Source: Symsagittifera roscoffensis
Taxonomy: Eukaryota; Xenacoelomorpha; Acoela; Convolutidae
NCBI RefSeq assembly: GCF_963678635.1
Contig: NC_087062.1
Location: 90,931,845 to 90,995,844, forward strand
Reading direction: 5' to 3'
DNA: 64,000 nt
Part shown: positions 11,611 through 24,100 of the stretch, piece after piece
Layout: each line of letters begins with the position of its first letter
Position numbering within the stretch: the first letter of the stretch is position 1
Translations under genes and position numbers: made by a program
The notes under the pieces: model-generated
The model's database searches: none
Seen by the model: only the letters and a program-made list of their open reading frames with translations
Told to the model about the DNA's origin: nothing

Positions 11611-13488
11611 CTACAAGACATGTATTTTTCGCACCTTCATTGGGATTTCGACTGCACTTACTTGCAAAGGCCACATTCCTCCTAGAATGCCAGCCTGAAC
11701 CGATACTCCAGTGGCGACTGCCAGTTCCGGATCGACCTTCGGAGGACTTGACAAGTCGCGGCCGAAGAACTCTCCAATCACTTCTCTGACTTTTGGGACC
11801 CGAGTTGAGCCACCAACTAGCACTATTTCATCAACATCATCTCGGCTCAACGAGACTTCTTCTAAAACTACTTCGATTGGTCTTAGAACTTTCTGGAACA
11901 AATCTGCGTTGATTTCGTTGAATATTTCTCTGGTGATATTTAGGTTAACTTTAATTGGTTCCTGCATTTGTACCTGGACATGGCTAGCGGTAGTGAGGTC
12001 AATTTTAACTTGATCGGCTAGAAGGCGTATCTTTTGCAGCGTAGTTTGATCAATAGCTGTTAACTGTTGTGTTGCACTGCTAGCACCAAGTGGTTTGTCA
12101 GGGTCTGAATTAAGCAGCACAGTTGATGATGACTGTTGCGGTTTGTCTTCTGATATGCTATCTGCTGTTAGGTTAGATTGCGTCATTATATGCGTCATCA
12201 GTCGGTGCGTGAAGTCCTGGCCTCCCAGGTAACTGTTTCCGGCGATTGCTGCAGTTAGAAATATACCTCCTTGTCTGTTTAGTAAAGATACATCTAAAGT
12301 GCCTCCGCCTAAATCTATCACCATCACCTAAAATATTAAACGTCCATTTTACATAAGCATATTTTATGAAATTAATTTTACCTCTCCATGTTTATCATCA
12401 GTTCAAAAATGACAATGAACGCCGATGATAGATTAAAATATCTGGCTCTTCCTGACAATTCCTTACCAGGCCGGATTTGAATCATCTGCCTATCGATCAT
12501 GATTAGTTAAATGATACCAATATAGCTACATCCATTTGTGAGCAGCCATCTCGTCCCCTCAAAATTGCCTAGTAAAATCTATTCGATTGACAATATGTAG
12601 CAAAAGTATCTTGAAAATTTTCATTTCATCGGATCAGATATTTTAGTCTATTGAAACTTGGATTGGCTCGTTCTTAAAATCGCCAGCATTATAAAAATTT
12701 GCAATTTTTACGAAAAAAAATCCAGTCGGGTTTTGTTTCTATTCACAACATGTATTTGATTCTCACCATCTGGATTCCCTCCTCCTCGTGGAGTCCGTAG
12801 GCCATGGCAGCCGCAGTCGGTTCCTGGATCACTCTCCAGACGTCCAGGCCAGCAATGGCAGCCGCCTTTTTGGTCGCATTTCTCTGGCTGTTGTCGAATT
12901 CAGCCGGAACACTGACCACCGCCCTCGTCACTGGTTTCTGTAAGTGGTGTGCCGCAGTGTTCTTCAGATACGAGAGGATCTCTGCTCCCACTTGCTCCGG
13001 CGAGAAGAAAAGGGACGAGCCATTGGCCAATACAACCTTCAACAAAACAAAATATTTCAAATCATCAAAATCGCTGACATAATTTGCATTCACAAGTGCT
13101 TCACTAAAACAAACAAAAAACTAAATTTCTTGACTTCTTTTAGACCGCAAGAGAAGCAGAAAGAATCTGTAATTTTAAACTAAGAGTCACTCTAGAACAA
13201 AACTACTTTTCATAGGTAAAAACAGCATCTGAGCATATCAGGGAAGTCTTTTACCTCAAAAAACGCCGAGTCTCGATGCGAGATGTGTATTTTGAATGGA
13301 TATCTCTGCTTAATCTGTTCGATCTCTTCAACTGTAGATTGTTCGAAACTCCTGCCAATGAATCTCTTAGCATCGTAGATGAGATTGGCTGACGGAATGA
13401 AGGGAGCTATGTTGAGGGCTGCCTTTCCTACAATCACAGACCCGTTCTCTGGAAGTATTGCGATGACACTTGGAATGCACTGGGAGCC
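11611..13488 (-). pseudogene. HSPA13: HSPA13 (STCH) copy lacking exon 1
   Basis: Exons 13488-13255, 13036-12767 and 12327-11611 match exons 2-4 of the complete gene at 21-25 kb. All splice sites and frames are intact, and they encode about 406 residues of the Hsp70-type ATPase domain. Exon 1, which would supply the membrane anchor and the first phosphate-binding loop (IGLDLGTT), is absent because the duplicated unit ends inside intron 1. Upstream on the minus strand is the truncated zinc-finger gene at 14.1-14.4 kb, so any transcript would be chimeric. Without the first phosphate loop the product should not bind nucleotide normally. Near-zero divergence from the full copy means it is either very young or an assembly or haplotype duplication. 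Confidence 0.85.
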
Positions 13489-13991
13489 CTAGAATCAAAT
13501 TTTTTTTTTGCACAAATAACATAGAGGCGAAGCGTAGCTTCGAACCACTTGCGATAAATGAATGACTTTAATTGAAATCCAACGGAAAAATTTGAAAAAA
13601 AAAATCAAAAAATTGTGGTTGTCAATAAAATTAGCAACAAAAGCCCAAATCATCCGGAAAAAAATTGCCTGCATCATTAGAAACTTAACAAAGACCCTTC
13701 GGAATGCTAGAAAGAAACCAAATTTTCAAAAAGTAAAATCAATTCTGCGGATCTAAGCCGACAAAAATAAACAGACCGACAATAATCTAAATAAGCATAA
13801 AATTTTCTATTTGCAAAAAAAACGTATCGACTGGAATCGAGCTCCCGGGCTTCATCTTCTTATGTATGTGCGTTGAAGCAACTTGGAAGAAAGCTGAACC
13901 TTCAAAAAAAAGTGCTACAGAAACTAAGCCGACAAAAACAAACAGATTGACGATAGCCCGAAAAAGCTCAAGAACTTCAGTTTGCAAAAAA

Positions 13992-14082
13992 AAACAGGTC
14001 CGGCCGGATTCGAACCGCAACCCTTTGTGGTCTCAAGCAGTTGGGTTACCTCTACTTCAAATGGTTGATGGTCGCGCCGGAT
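13992..14082 (-). repeat. tRNA-like SINE segment (unit 1 copy)
   Basis: Read on the minus strand: an A-box-like GTAGAGGTAACCCAACTG and an exact B box GGTTCGAATCC, followed by GGCCGGACC and a T-run. T-stem pairing is broken (only three of five pairs), so this is not a functional tRNA. It is part of a tRNA-derived repeat; the identical copy in unit 2 is at about 23535-23625. Confidence 0.55.
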
Positions 14083-14099
14083 GGTTGATTGAATTTGAA

Positions 14100-14408
14100 C
14101 TAATAATAACCAAGCGGTAACAATGCGACTCTTTTTGCATGGTTTTTTGGTGTACTCAACCTAGCACTTTTTGGCTTGAACTTTTCAGAATTGTGAGACA
14201 CTAACCGACGCTTGAGTGATAAATTGGGAAATGATGAGTCAGAAAAATTGTCATTAGCCTCAGAAACTAAAATAAGTCCGCACTTTGCGGAATTACTGGC
14301 GCATATGTCAAAATATGTGTCTGTTCCAAGACTCAAATGCGAGCTGAGGATATCTTTGTCAAAAGAGAACTCAAAATTCAACCTGCTCGCTTCGACAGCC
14401 ATTTGCAT
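14100..14408 (-). pseudogene. Truncated zinc-finger copy b, fingers lost
   Basis: The first 95 or so residues are identical to the gene at 4263-4865, including its ATG context and upstream GTTTCAG acceptor. At the duplication junction (14123/14124) the frame runs into HSPA13 intron-1 repeat sequence and stops after a foreign tail, LLPLGYY. Both C2H2 fingers and the QSLETGEK signature are missing. It would encode a 102-aa finger-less protein. Whether it is expressed is unknown; any function would have to come from the N-terminal domain alone. Confidence 0.85.
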
Positions 14409-14424
14409 TGAACAGCAAAAGTTC

Positions 14425-17400
14425 TGAAACTTGGGTGATTTTTTCGCTGATTGTTTTCCAAACCAATACAGTCATCTTAAATGAGTTTTAACTAGAAAAC
14501 GGCACACCTTCAGTAAACTGATAACTCATTGATCTATCAGATCAGTAATTCAGCTTACGAATCAAATTTGCTTGGTTAAAAATGATCAGGGAAAGCCTGG
14601 GAACCGCAGAGATATGGGTTTCAGTAGGTCTAGCTCTCAATCAAAGAATTAGAAAATTAGTACATCCTTGATTATAAAATTGTCTCTTAAATGTTTTTTT
14701 TTCAGATTATTGTTTTGGTAATGACACTATAACTAACCCAGTATTAAATATTGAACAGTAAATCTTCTGCCAAAAAATCTTGTCTTTGCAAATGTCGAAT
14801 TCTTCGGGCTTATGTTAAATTGTAAAAAAAACTATTTAGAATGATCTTACAAAATCAAAAAATGATGAATCAATAAACGCAAAAACAAATAATTTCGTGT
14901 CGATCTGCTACCAAAAGTATAAACCACCCCATTAGGAGCCATAGAGGCAAAAACATAAGGAAACTGGGCTGACTGAATTCCACGTGAAGACATCAAGTAC
15001 TCGAAAAAAGCATTGATCAAAAAAAATTCTCCTATGTTAGGTGAACTTACAGCTATGTATACACTTGTCAAAGTCTCAAATCAACTTTTGAGCGGGCTGA
15101 AGCTGAGTTAGAGTAAAAAAATCATATCTAGGGAACAAAAAATAATTAAAGCTGAGGCGAAAAACATAAACAAGAAAACAACGTAAAAAGAGCCTATTTA
15201 GGATATTTATGCATACGTTTATTGATATTAATTATAGTTCCCATCGTTGAAAATGTGAAGCAACTTTGTATTTCAGTGTGTTTTAGTAGAAAGAAACTCA
15301 ATACAGGCGAAGCTGAGCTTCGCATCACTTACAATATAAAACAAGAAAGCTGCTTAGTCGGAAAAAAATGAAAATGTCAAAAAACTAGATCTATCAAAGT
15401 AAATAAAGCTAGTTTTGAAACAAAAACATGCAAAGACAACAGAATGTGAAATAAGCATCGGAAGAAAATGTATCAAGCGGTAAAAAAGCCCTTCTCGCCA
15501 TCAACTTACGCACAAAACTCTATCTGCCAGTCAAATGAAACAATATGACGTCACAGAGACGATATAATACAAGCCGAAACCAATTAGGCCGAAATTTTTT
15601 TTAAAATCCGAAAAAAATCAAAAATACGACTAATAAAAAGTTAAGAAGTCCCCCTCAACCTCAAAATACACACACACGTACAAACAGAATGCTTTGTCAC
15701 TCATCGACAGACGCAATATATTCACAGGCTTGTAAAATTATAAACAGCGGAAATAACTCAAACACTAAAAGCAACAACAATTAGAATTGCGTACAGCAAA
15801 AATTCAATTCTACGATGCGGAAACTAAGCGACAAAAACATATTCTCAAGCTTATTGAAATTTTTGAAAAATTCATAAAAGCATAAATTAATCGTGTAATC
15901 ACATTCTGAATTCAGATTTAAATGTCCTGTCCTGCGAGTAACCTGACATCACCTCACCACAGGGATGCTCATTTCAAATTTTGTGAAAAAAAAAACAAAA
16001 CTTTTTAAAATGGTGATCCCAGTGAACAACACTTAAACGCTGCGATCTTAAACATGTGTCAAGTGAATCTCCAATTGCAAAGAGGATATAATTGAACGCA
16101 TAAGCAACCGGAAATATCTGTTTTCCACTTTCTTTTCAAAATAATTTCTCCGCCGGAGAAACAAAATTTGAAATCAAATTTTAAAAGAAGTCAAAATCAT
16201 CTAGACTCAAAAAACAAAGTTTGAAATCAATTAGTTGTCAGAGAAACCAAAATCCAACCGCCGAAACAGCGTGAACATAAACAAAGAAGAAACCAAAATT
16301 TTACACAGAGGCGAAGCGGAGCTTCGCAATACTTGCGATACAAAATAAAATTCTCAACTCAAAAGATAATGTGTTTCAAACGAAAAGTCAACGCTTAAAG
16401 GAATGTTGTTGAAGAAAACGTGAGCTACAAAATGCAATTGTTATAAGAATCAATGACCTAATATAAAAACATAAGAAGAAAGTGGGCTATACAAACTACA
16501 TTCATCAATAAAAACAAATTTGGTCAAAAAATCGCGATTTACAAGTTCCTAAATTTACTCAAAAACTGTGCTTAAAATCTTGCTTAAAACTGGATATCCT
16601 TGAGCAACAAGAAAAAGCCAAAAAAATTATCAAGAGTTTTTGCTATAAATTAGGATCAATATGAAAGGGGAAAAAAGATAAAAGAAAAAAACAATGAAGG
16701 CTAAATCTTCATATAAGTTCCACAGAAACCTTTGCAGAAAATCTGAGAAAAAACTCTGAAAACTTTAAGAACTCCAATTACATCAAACTTATTAAATATG
16801 AACTTGATACGCAACGTTAATTAAACTGGGTTACAATAAAAGTAACAATAAAAAAGGCAAATGCCCGTAGATGAAAAACAACACGAAAACTTTTTTTTTC
16901 TAAAATTTCAGCCATGAAAACTACAATCTTGAAAATCGTGCAACGCTCGCCACACATCATCGTTGCCAAAACAGTCAAGTCAACTATGCAAAATAAACAT
17001 TGCAAGCATCGCGAATTCTTTTTCTAAAAAAAATTGACATATGAAAATGCCATCAAAATGAACCGATTCCAAATGAAATTGCTCAATCCTAAACACACCA
17101 GTAAATTAAAATTAAAACCAACTCTACGCACATTTTTGTTCAAACATAGATAAGAAACATCGCATATAAAAGTAAATGTCAATTTTGTTTTTAATTGCCA
17201 GAAAATATATCCTTTTCTGACAGAAAATTTTAGCGTGCACAAAAACCAGGAAACCATGAGATATATTTACCCTCTTTAGAAACAAAAAAATATTGAACAA
17301 AAACCTACCAAGCAATTACAGACATAAAAGACCCTGCCAGTAAGCCGACATAAAGTGGGTCGAAATCATTTAATTAGGCCGAAGAAAAAAATCTAATTAT

Positions 17401-20025
17401 ATCTCAAAATTTTGCACGATCTAAACAGCACAAAAAATATACGAAAAAAAAACATACGCTGAGACAACTGAAGGAGCAAAAAGCACCTGGAGATAAGAAA
17501 CCAAGCTGTAACAAAGCCTTATCAGTAATCCTTTCAGCCGAAAAAAAATCAACATAAGACTTACGAAAATTTTAAAGTCCCCTTCACCCTCAAAACACAC
17601 AAACAATAAAAAAAAATGCAATTGCTCGTCAAATAAAACATCATGAGGCAACTTATCTGATATAATATAGGCCGAAACCTATTAAGCCCAAAACAAACAG
17701 GAAAAAACCGAAAAATTGAAAATGATTTAAGACTAAGACGTTATTAAGTCCCCCTCACACTCTAAAAACTGTTTAAGTCTTTAAGTTGGAACGTAGCCCA
17801 TGCTTTGAAAGTAAACCACTAAAAACCTTGCCAGATAAAAAAACATGGCAAAAACGGAAATAGAACCGACAGCAACTAGGACGAAAACCACAAACACGAA
17901 AAAAATCAGAATTTAAAAAAAAGATAATTACAACCTGAAACAGGCTTGAAGTACTTAAGTTTGAATTTTCGAGAAACTGATCATGTCAGAAGATCCTCTA
18001 GAAGTAATCCTCTAGAAGTGATCTTGTGGACAAAGTTATTTACGGGAAAAAGAGTCAAGTGCCCAATTTCCACACCCTTGCTTATCGCAAGGGTAAAAAA
18101 TGGCATTTTAGCTAAAAGATTGATTAATTTTCAGTATAACTTTGTCTGAGAGCCTAACAAGTTTTCGAGTTGCTGTTTATAATGAAAAACTTAGGTGAGG
18201 GCCTTTTCGATGAACTTTGAGTGCGAAAAAAACTCTTTTGTGGCTTGACGAAGAACTTTTGGAACCCAGAACACCTCTGATGAGCTTCATTCAAATAAGA
18301 GCTCTGCAAAGCCTTGAAAAGAGCATTGTCCTATTTTAGCTCGGTTAAATACCTTCAAGTACTCTTATCCATCTTATCTCAAAACTTCAGCCATGAATCT
18401 CGAGTAGCATGACTTCATGATGAATTTTTGATACTGAAAGTACTGTCATGGTGGTTCCAACTTCCACACAGCTTCGCGCCAATTTCGATTCCCTAAAAAC
18501 ATTTAAAAACATAAGAATATGACAAAAAGTTTAAAAATGCGAAAAAATATTTTAAAAAACTAGGTTTACTAATTCAAATTTCTCAATATGTCTTGATAGA
18601 AATTCAGTTCAGGCAAAAACTCGAAAAATTTCAATATTAAATTAGCAACGGAACATTTTACGAAGACGCAACAATCTTTTAGCAGACAAGTTGATCCGAA
18701 AAAAATATGATTATTATAAAAAAAATTAGGTTCTAAGTCCCACCTGAAACTGCATTGAACAACACTTGCAATTGAAATTACAAGGAAAGTTGCTACCGTC
18801 CATGAAAAATTGAGCAGACGAGTTGAGCCAAAAAAAAATCAAATCTTTCAAGTTCCCCCCTGATACTAGAATGAACAACACTTGGACTTGATCTGCAATG
18901 AAAGATGCTAAAAGCACGCAACAAAATTCGTGATGTGGAACTAGGCCGACAAAACTTGAGCAGACAAACTTAAACCCGACAATTCAATTTAAACCGAAAT
19001 TTTTTTTCAGTAGCATACAAACTGATAAGACCTTAGGACGCATAAAACATTTTGAGCTATAAAGTTTTTACGAAATACAAAAGCATTAAAAATTGATCTA
19101 TTCCTCGAAACTACGCAACATAATTTGACTAAACTGAAATGACAGAACTTTTTAAGCTAAAATAACAGAGCTGAAATACAAAGAGGAGGGCGTTACTCCC
19201 ATACCAACTGGAAAGGAATCAAGATTTGTAAAAAGTAGAGCCGAAAAAAACTGATGCCATTACAAAATTTTTAGATATGAAGTTTTTACGAAACACATAA
19301 AAGCATAAAAATATATTTAATCCTCGAAAATACGTAACAACACTTGACTAAGCTGAAAAAACAGAATTTTCTAAGCTGAAACAATAGAGCTGCAATAACA
19401 GAAATAACGCACAAATTACAGAACTTTCATTCATAGAAAAATCTGTTGTAATAAAAAAAACATATGCATTGGAAAACAAGCCCAACAAAACGCACCAGAT
19501 AATACAGACTGCATTCAAGAAAAGGGAAAATGAGCCGACGGAAACTAGGTCAAAAACTACGATAACGAAACAAGACAACAACCTTTTTAAAGAATTTGGT
19601 TTTAACAAAATCTGAAACGAACCTCCCCTAATTAATACCTAAATGATGGTAGTTTTATTTTAAATTTCAAGAAATTGAGCAGTCGTGAAATTTACTATTC
19701 CAGATAAAATTGACCTTTTATGAACAAACTTATTTAGGGTGGAAAGTCTAGCACCCGAGTGCAATACCCTTGCTTATCAACAGGGTAACCATGACCGTAA
19801 CCGTGATTGTTTTTATATTGTTGATAAATTTTTAGATTAGCAAAAATTTTTTGTCTTATGTCGCTTGGCTTCGACTTTTGAAAACGATCGCAATCTTTTT
19901 TCTTTCAGGATTGTAAATAATTCTTGCAATTACTCACTTTACTAATTCTAGAGCCGTACAGTATCAGCTACGATAGATTGCTCTGAATATACAGAATAGA
20001 ACTAAAATTTGCATCTAAGTCATCA
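14425..20025. other. Intergenic repeat-rich spacer in unit 2
   Basis: Near-identical to 4881-10480 and with the same contents: GCGAAGC hairpins near 15307-15323 and 16311-16327, the ACCCTTGC/GCAAGGGT hairpin at about 18074-18094, and its decayed version near 19766. No gene is supported. Confidence 0.6.
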
Positions 20026-20033
20026 AAATTTTA

Positions 20034-20630
20034 TCAGGCATTCAATGCAGCTTTTGCCAGGTTATCGGGCATGTTATGAGCAGATATGTAATGTGCTTTC
20101 AAATTAGACTTGAGCGTGAACTCTTTCTGACACAGAGAACAGGAAACTGACGCAATCAGTCCTTGCATGTGCTTTAAAATTATATGTCTTCGAACATTTT
20201 GTTTCTGTAGGCCTTGCAGTCCGCATATTTTGCACGAAAACACTTTTCGTCCTGAATCCAGTGATTGCATTGTAGCTATCATGTCATTTGGATCTTGCTG
20301 AAAATCAGGCTGTATCTGGACCTGAGATTTTGGTGTTGCTTTCATTGCACTTAAAACTGGTTCTGATTTTGTCACCTTGCCAACCTTCAGATTTGAAATT
20401 TTACCTGCTTTAACTTCCGTTTTCCTTTTAGTTACTTTACCTTCTTTCTCTGCGTTGCCACATTTTTTTGAAGCATCGATATCGGAATTCGTAATTTTCA
20501 AATTTCCGCATTTTAGGCCAATCTCCGGATTGTAAATTTCAAAAGCCAAAATTTTGTCATTTGGGAGTATGATATTTTCAACAATGAAATCTTCAAGTTC
20601 GATCAAAAAGTCAAGTCCTTCTTTGTTCAT
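20034..20630 (-). CDS. Small two-finger C2H2 zinc-finger protein (copy c, unit 2)
   Basis: Identical to the 10490-11086 protein except that it keeps the family Ser before the first finger (FSCKICG). It has 198 aa, one exon and two C-x2-C-x12-H-x4-H fingers. It lies about 520 bases downstream of the HSPA13 stop codon on the same strand, so the two could be co-transcribed or closely spaced. No strong acceptor is seen just before its ATG, unlike copies a and b. Confidence 0.85.
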   Translation of the reverse strand: MNKEGLDFLIELEDFIVENIILPNDKILAFEIYNPEIGLKCGNLKITNSDIDASKKCGNAEKEGKVTKRKTEVKAGKISNLKVGKVTKSEPVLSAMKATPKSQVQIQPDFQQDPNDMIATMQSLDSGRKVFSCKICGLQGLQKQNVRRHIILKHMQGLIASVSCSLCQKEFTLKSNLKAHYISAHNMPDNLAKAALNA

Positions 20631-21154
20631 TATCTTCGGTACAATTTATTTCAATCTCTTCACGCAGAACTTTTACAAACTTAACTGAAACCTCACTCGT
20701 TTTCTCAAATTGGGATTCAAATCAAATTCACTAACTGATCTAAAATATTTGATTAGTTCATTTTGCTTTTCAATTCCTGGATGCAGATGCTTTTCTCACC
20801 ATCAAAACATTCACTTCGAAATTAAATTTGACATATTTTCAAGAATTAAAATTGAAAATATTAAATAAAATGAAGACTGAAATTCTTAAATTTGTACTGA
20901 AAACCCTTTCTATAGTTTACTTACAATACAAACATTAACTTTCGACATAAAATATTTGCACCATATAGCTATTAAACTTAGCACACATAACAACATCAAA
21001 CATCCGAGAGTTCAAATGTTCCATAAATAAAAGCTTTGGAAGCTAAGCTAAGTATTCAATTATGAGTTAATCACCCGCTGAAAGATAGTCCAAGGCCAAC
21101 AAAAACTGCTTTCATCCCAGAGCGCAAACTGTCCAGTCAAATTTTTGATCTGAA

Positions 21155-24100
21155 CTACAAGACATGTATTTTTCGCACCTTCATTGGGATTTCGACTGCA
21201 CTTACTTGCAAAGGCCACATTCCTCCTAGAATGCCAGCCTGAACCGATACTCCAGTGGCGACTGCCAGTTCCGGATCGACCTTCGGAGGACTTGACAAGT
21301 CGCGGCCGAAGAACTCTCCAATCACTTCTCTGACTTTTGGGACCCGAGTTGAGCCACCAACTAGCACTATTTCATCAACATCATCTCGGCTCAACGAGAC
21401 TTCTTCTAAAACTACTTCGATTGGTCTTAGAACTTTCTGGAACAAATCTGCGTTGATTTCGTTGAATATTTCTCTGGTGATATTTAGGTTAACTTTAATT
21501 GGTTCCTGCATTTGTACCTGGACATGGCTAGCGGTAGTGAGGTCAATTTTAACTTGATCGGCTAGAAGGCGTATCTTTTGCAGCGTAGTTTGATCAATAG
21601 CTGTTAACTGTTGTGTTGCACTGCTAGCACCAAGTGGTTTGTCAGGGTCTGAATTAAGCAGCACAGTTGATGATGACTGTTGCGGTTTGTCTTCTGATAT
21701 GCTATCTGCTGTTAGGTTAGATTGCGTCATTATATGCGTCATCAGTCGGTGCGTGAAGTCCTGGCCTCCCAGGTAACTGTTTCCGGCGATTGCTGCAGTT
21801 AGAAATATACCTCCTTGTCTGTTTAGTAAAGATACATCTAAAGTGCCTCCGCCTAAATCTATCACCATCACCTAAAATATTAAACGTCCATTTTACATAA
21901 GCATATTTTATGAAATTAATTTTACCTCTCCATGTTTATCATCAGTTCAAAAATGACAATGAACGCCGATGATAGATTAAAATATCTGGCTCTTCCTGAC
22001 AATTCCTTACCAGGCCGGATTTGAATCATCTGCCTATCGATCATGATTAGTTAAATGATACCAATATAGCTACATCCATTTGTGAGCAGCCATCTCGTCC
22101 CCTCAAAATTGCCTAGTAAAATCTATTCGATTGACAATATGTAGCAAAAGTATCTTGAAAATTTTCATTTCATCGGATCAGATATTTTAGTCTATTGAAA
22201 CTTGGATTGGCTCGTTCTTAAAATCGCCAGCATTATAAAAATTTGCAATTTTTACGAAAAAAAATCCAGTCGGGTTTTGTTTCTATTCACAACATGTATT
22301 TGATTCTCACCATCTGGATTCCCTCCTCCTCGTGGAGTCCGTAGGCCATGGCAGCCGCAGTCGGTTCCTGGATCACTCTCCAGACGTCCAGGCCAGCAAT
22401 GGCAGCCGCCTTTTTGGTCGCATTTCTCTGGCTGTTGTCGAATTCAGCCGGAACACTGACCACCGCCCTCGTCACTGGTTTCTGTAAGTGGTGTGCCGCA
22501 GTGTTCTTCAGATACGAGAGGATCTCTGCTCCCACTTGCTCCGGCGAGAAGAAAAGGGACGAGCCATTGGCCAATACAACCTTCAACAAAACAAAATATT
22601 TCAAATCATCAAAATCGCTGACATAATTTGCATTCACAAGTGCTTCACTAAAACAAACAAAAAACTAAATTTCTTGACTTCTTTTAGACCGCAAGAGAAG
22701 CAGAAAGAATCTGTAATTTTAAACTAAGAGTCACTGTAGAACAAAACTACTTTTCATAGGTAAAAACAGCATCTGAGCATATCAGGGAAGTCTTTTACCT
22801 CAAAAAACGCCGAGTCTCGATGCGAGATGTGTATTTTGAATGGATATCTCTGCTTAATCTGTTCGATCTCTTCAACTGTAGATTGTTCGAAACTCCTGCC
22901 AATGAATCTCTTAGCATCGTAGATGAGATTGGCTGACGGAATGAAGGGAGCTATGTTGAGGGCTGCCTTTCCTACAATCACAGACCCGTTCTCTGGAAGT
23001 ATTGCGATGACACTTGGAATGCACTGGGAGCCCTAGAATCAAATTTTTTTTTGCACAAATAACATAGAGGCGAAGCGTAGCTTCGAACCACTTGCGATAA
23101 ATGAATGACTTTAATTGAAATCCAACGGAAAAATTTGAAAAAAAAAATCAAAAAATTGTGGTTGTCAATAAAATTAGCAACAAAAGCCCAAATCATCCGG
23201 AAAAAAATTGCCTGCATCATTAGAAACTTAACAAAGACCCTTCGGAATGCTAGAAAGAAACCAAATTTTCAAAAAGTAAAATCAATTCTGCGGATCTAAG
23301 CCGACAAAAATAAACAGACCGACAATAATCTAAATAAGCATAAAATTTTCTATTTGCAAAAAAAACGTATCGACTGGAATCGAGCTCCCGGGCTTCATCT
23401 TCTTATGTATGTGCGTTGAAGCAACTTGGAAGAAAGCTGAACCTTCAAAAAAAAGTGCTACAGAAACTAAGCCGACAAAAACAAACAGATTGACGATAGC
23501 CCGAAAAAGCTCAAGAACTTCAGTTTGCAAAAAAAAACAGGTCCGGCCGGATTCGAACCGCAACCCTTTGTGGTCTCAAGCAGTTGGGTTACCTCTACTT
23601 CAAATGGTTGATGGTCGCGCCGGATGGTTGATTGAATTTGAACTAATAATAACCAAGCGGTAACAAAGCCGAAAATATCTGAGCAGAAACCTTTCACAAG
23701 GAAAAAAATATATATAATATTTAAACATATAATATATATGTAACGAAATAAATCTAAAATAATAAAAAAATATGTCCCTTTTTTCCTCTTTCCTCAGAAC
23801 AGACCGCGCACACACAACTTTTTTCGATCCCCAAACGACCCAATAGGGGCCCACTAGATCGATATAAATTAAACCGAAACTTATTAAGCCGATAAGAAGA
23901 CAAAACATGAAAAAAAATGAAATTTCGCATATCGAGCTAATAAAATTACAACCAATGTAAGAAACAAATTCGATTCGGTCGGATTTTCAAAACGTTAAAA
24001 CACCTACAACAACTACAGTGAAAATTTTTAGCAGCAAGAAAAACTATTCTTAGATGTGTCAACTAAGCCGAAAAAACATAAGCAGACCAATAATAGGCCG

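Larger units (their letters stand above)
4581..14123. repeat. Tandem duplication, unit 1 (9.54 kb)
   Basis: This segment is repeated head-to-tail at 14124-23666, with offset 9543 or 9544 throughout. By eye I found only about seven substitutions (for example near 6064, 6519, 8237, 10469, 10478, 10692 and 13193) and two homopolymer-length changes (A-run near 6450, T-run near 13500). The unit contains the 5' half of zinc-finger copy b, zinc-finger copy c, and HSPA13 exons 2-4. The junction at 14123/14124 joins HSPA13 intron-1 sequence to the middle of the zinc-finger b coding region, with at most one base of microhomology. Confidence 0.95.
14124..23666. repeat. Tandem duplication, unit 2 (9.54 kb)
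   Basis: Direct copy of 4581-14123. Its right end, after the GCGGTAACAA at 23657-23666, continues into unduplicated HSPA13 intron 1 (AGCCGAAAAT). At the corresponding point of unit 1 the sequence instead jumps to TGCGACTC, the start of the unit. This defines the breakpoints to the base. Confidence 0.95.

Noticed and set aside
11711-12013. Plus-strand frame opposite HSPA13 exon 4 (and 12804-13082 opposite exon 3)
   Set aside because: Shadow frames of conserved HSPA13 exons; the minus-strand product matches the Hsp70 family throughout.
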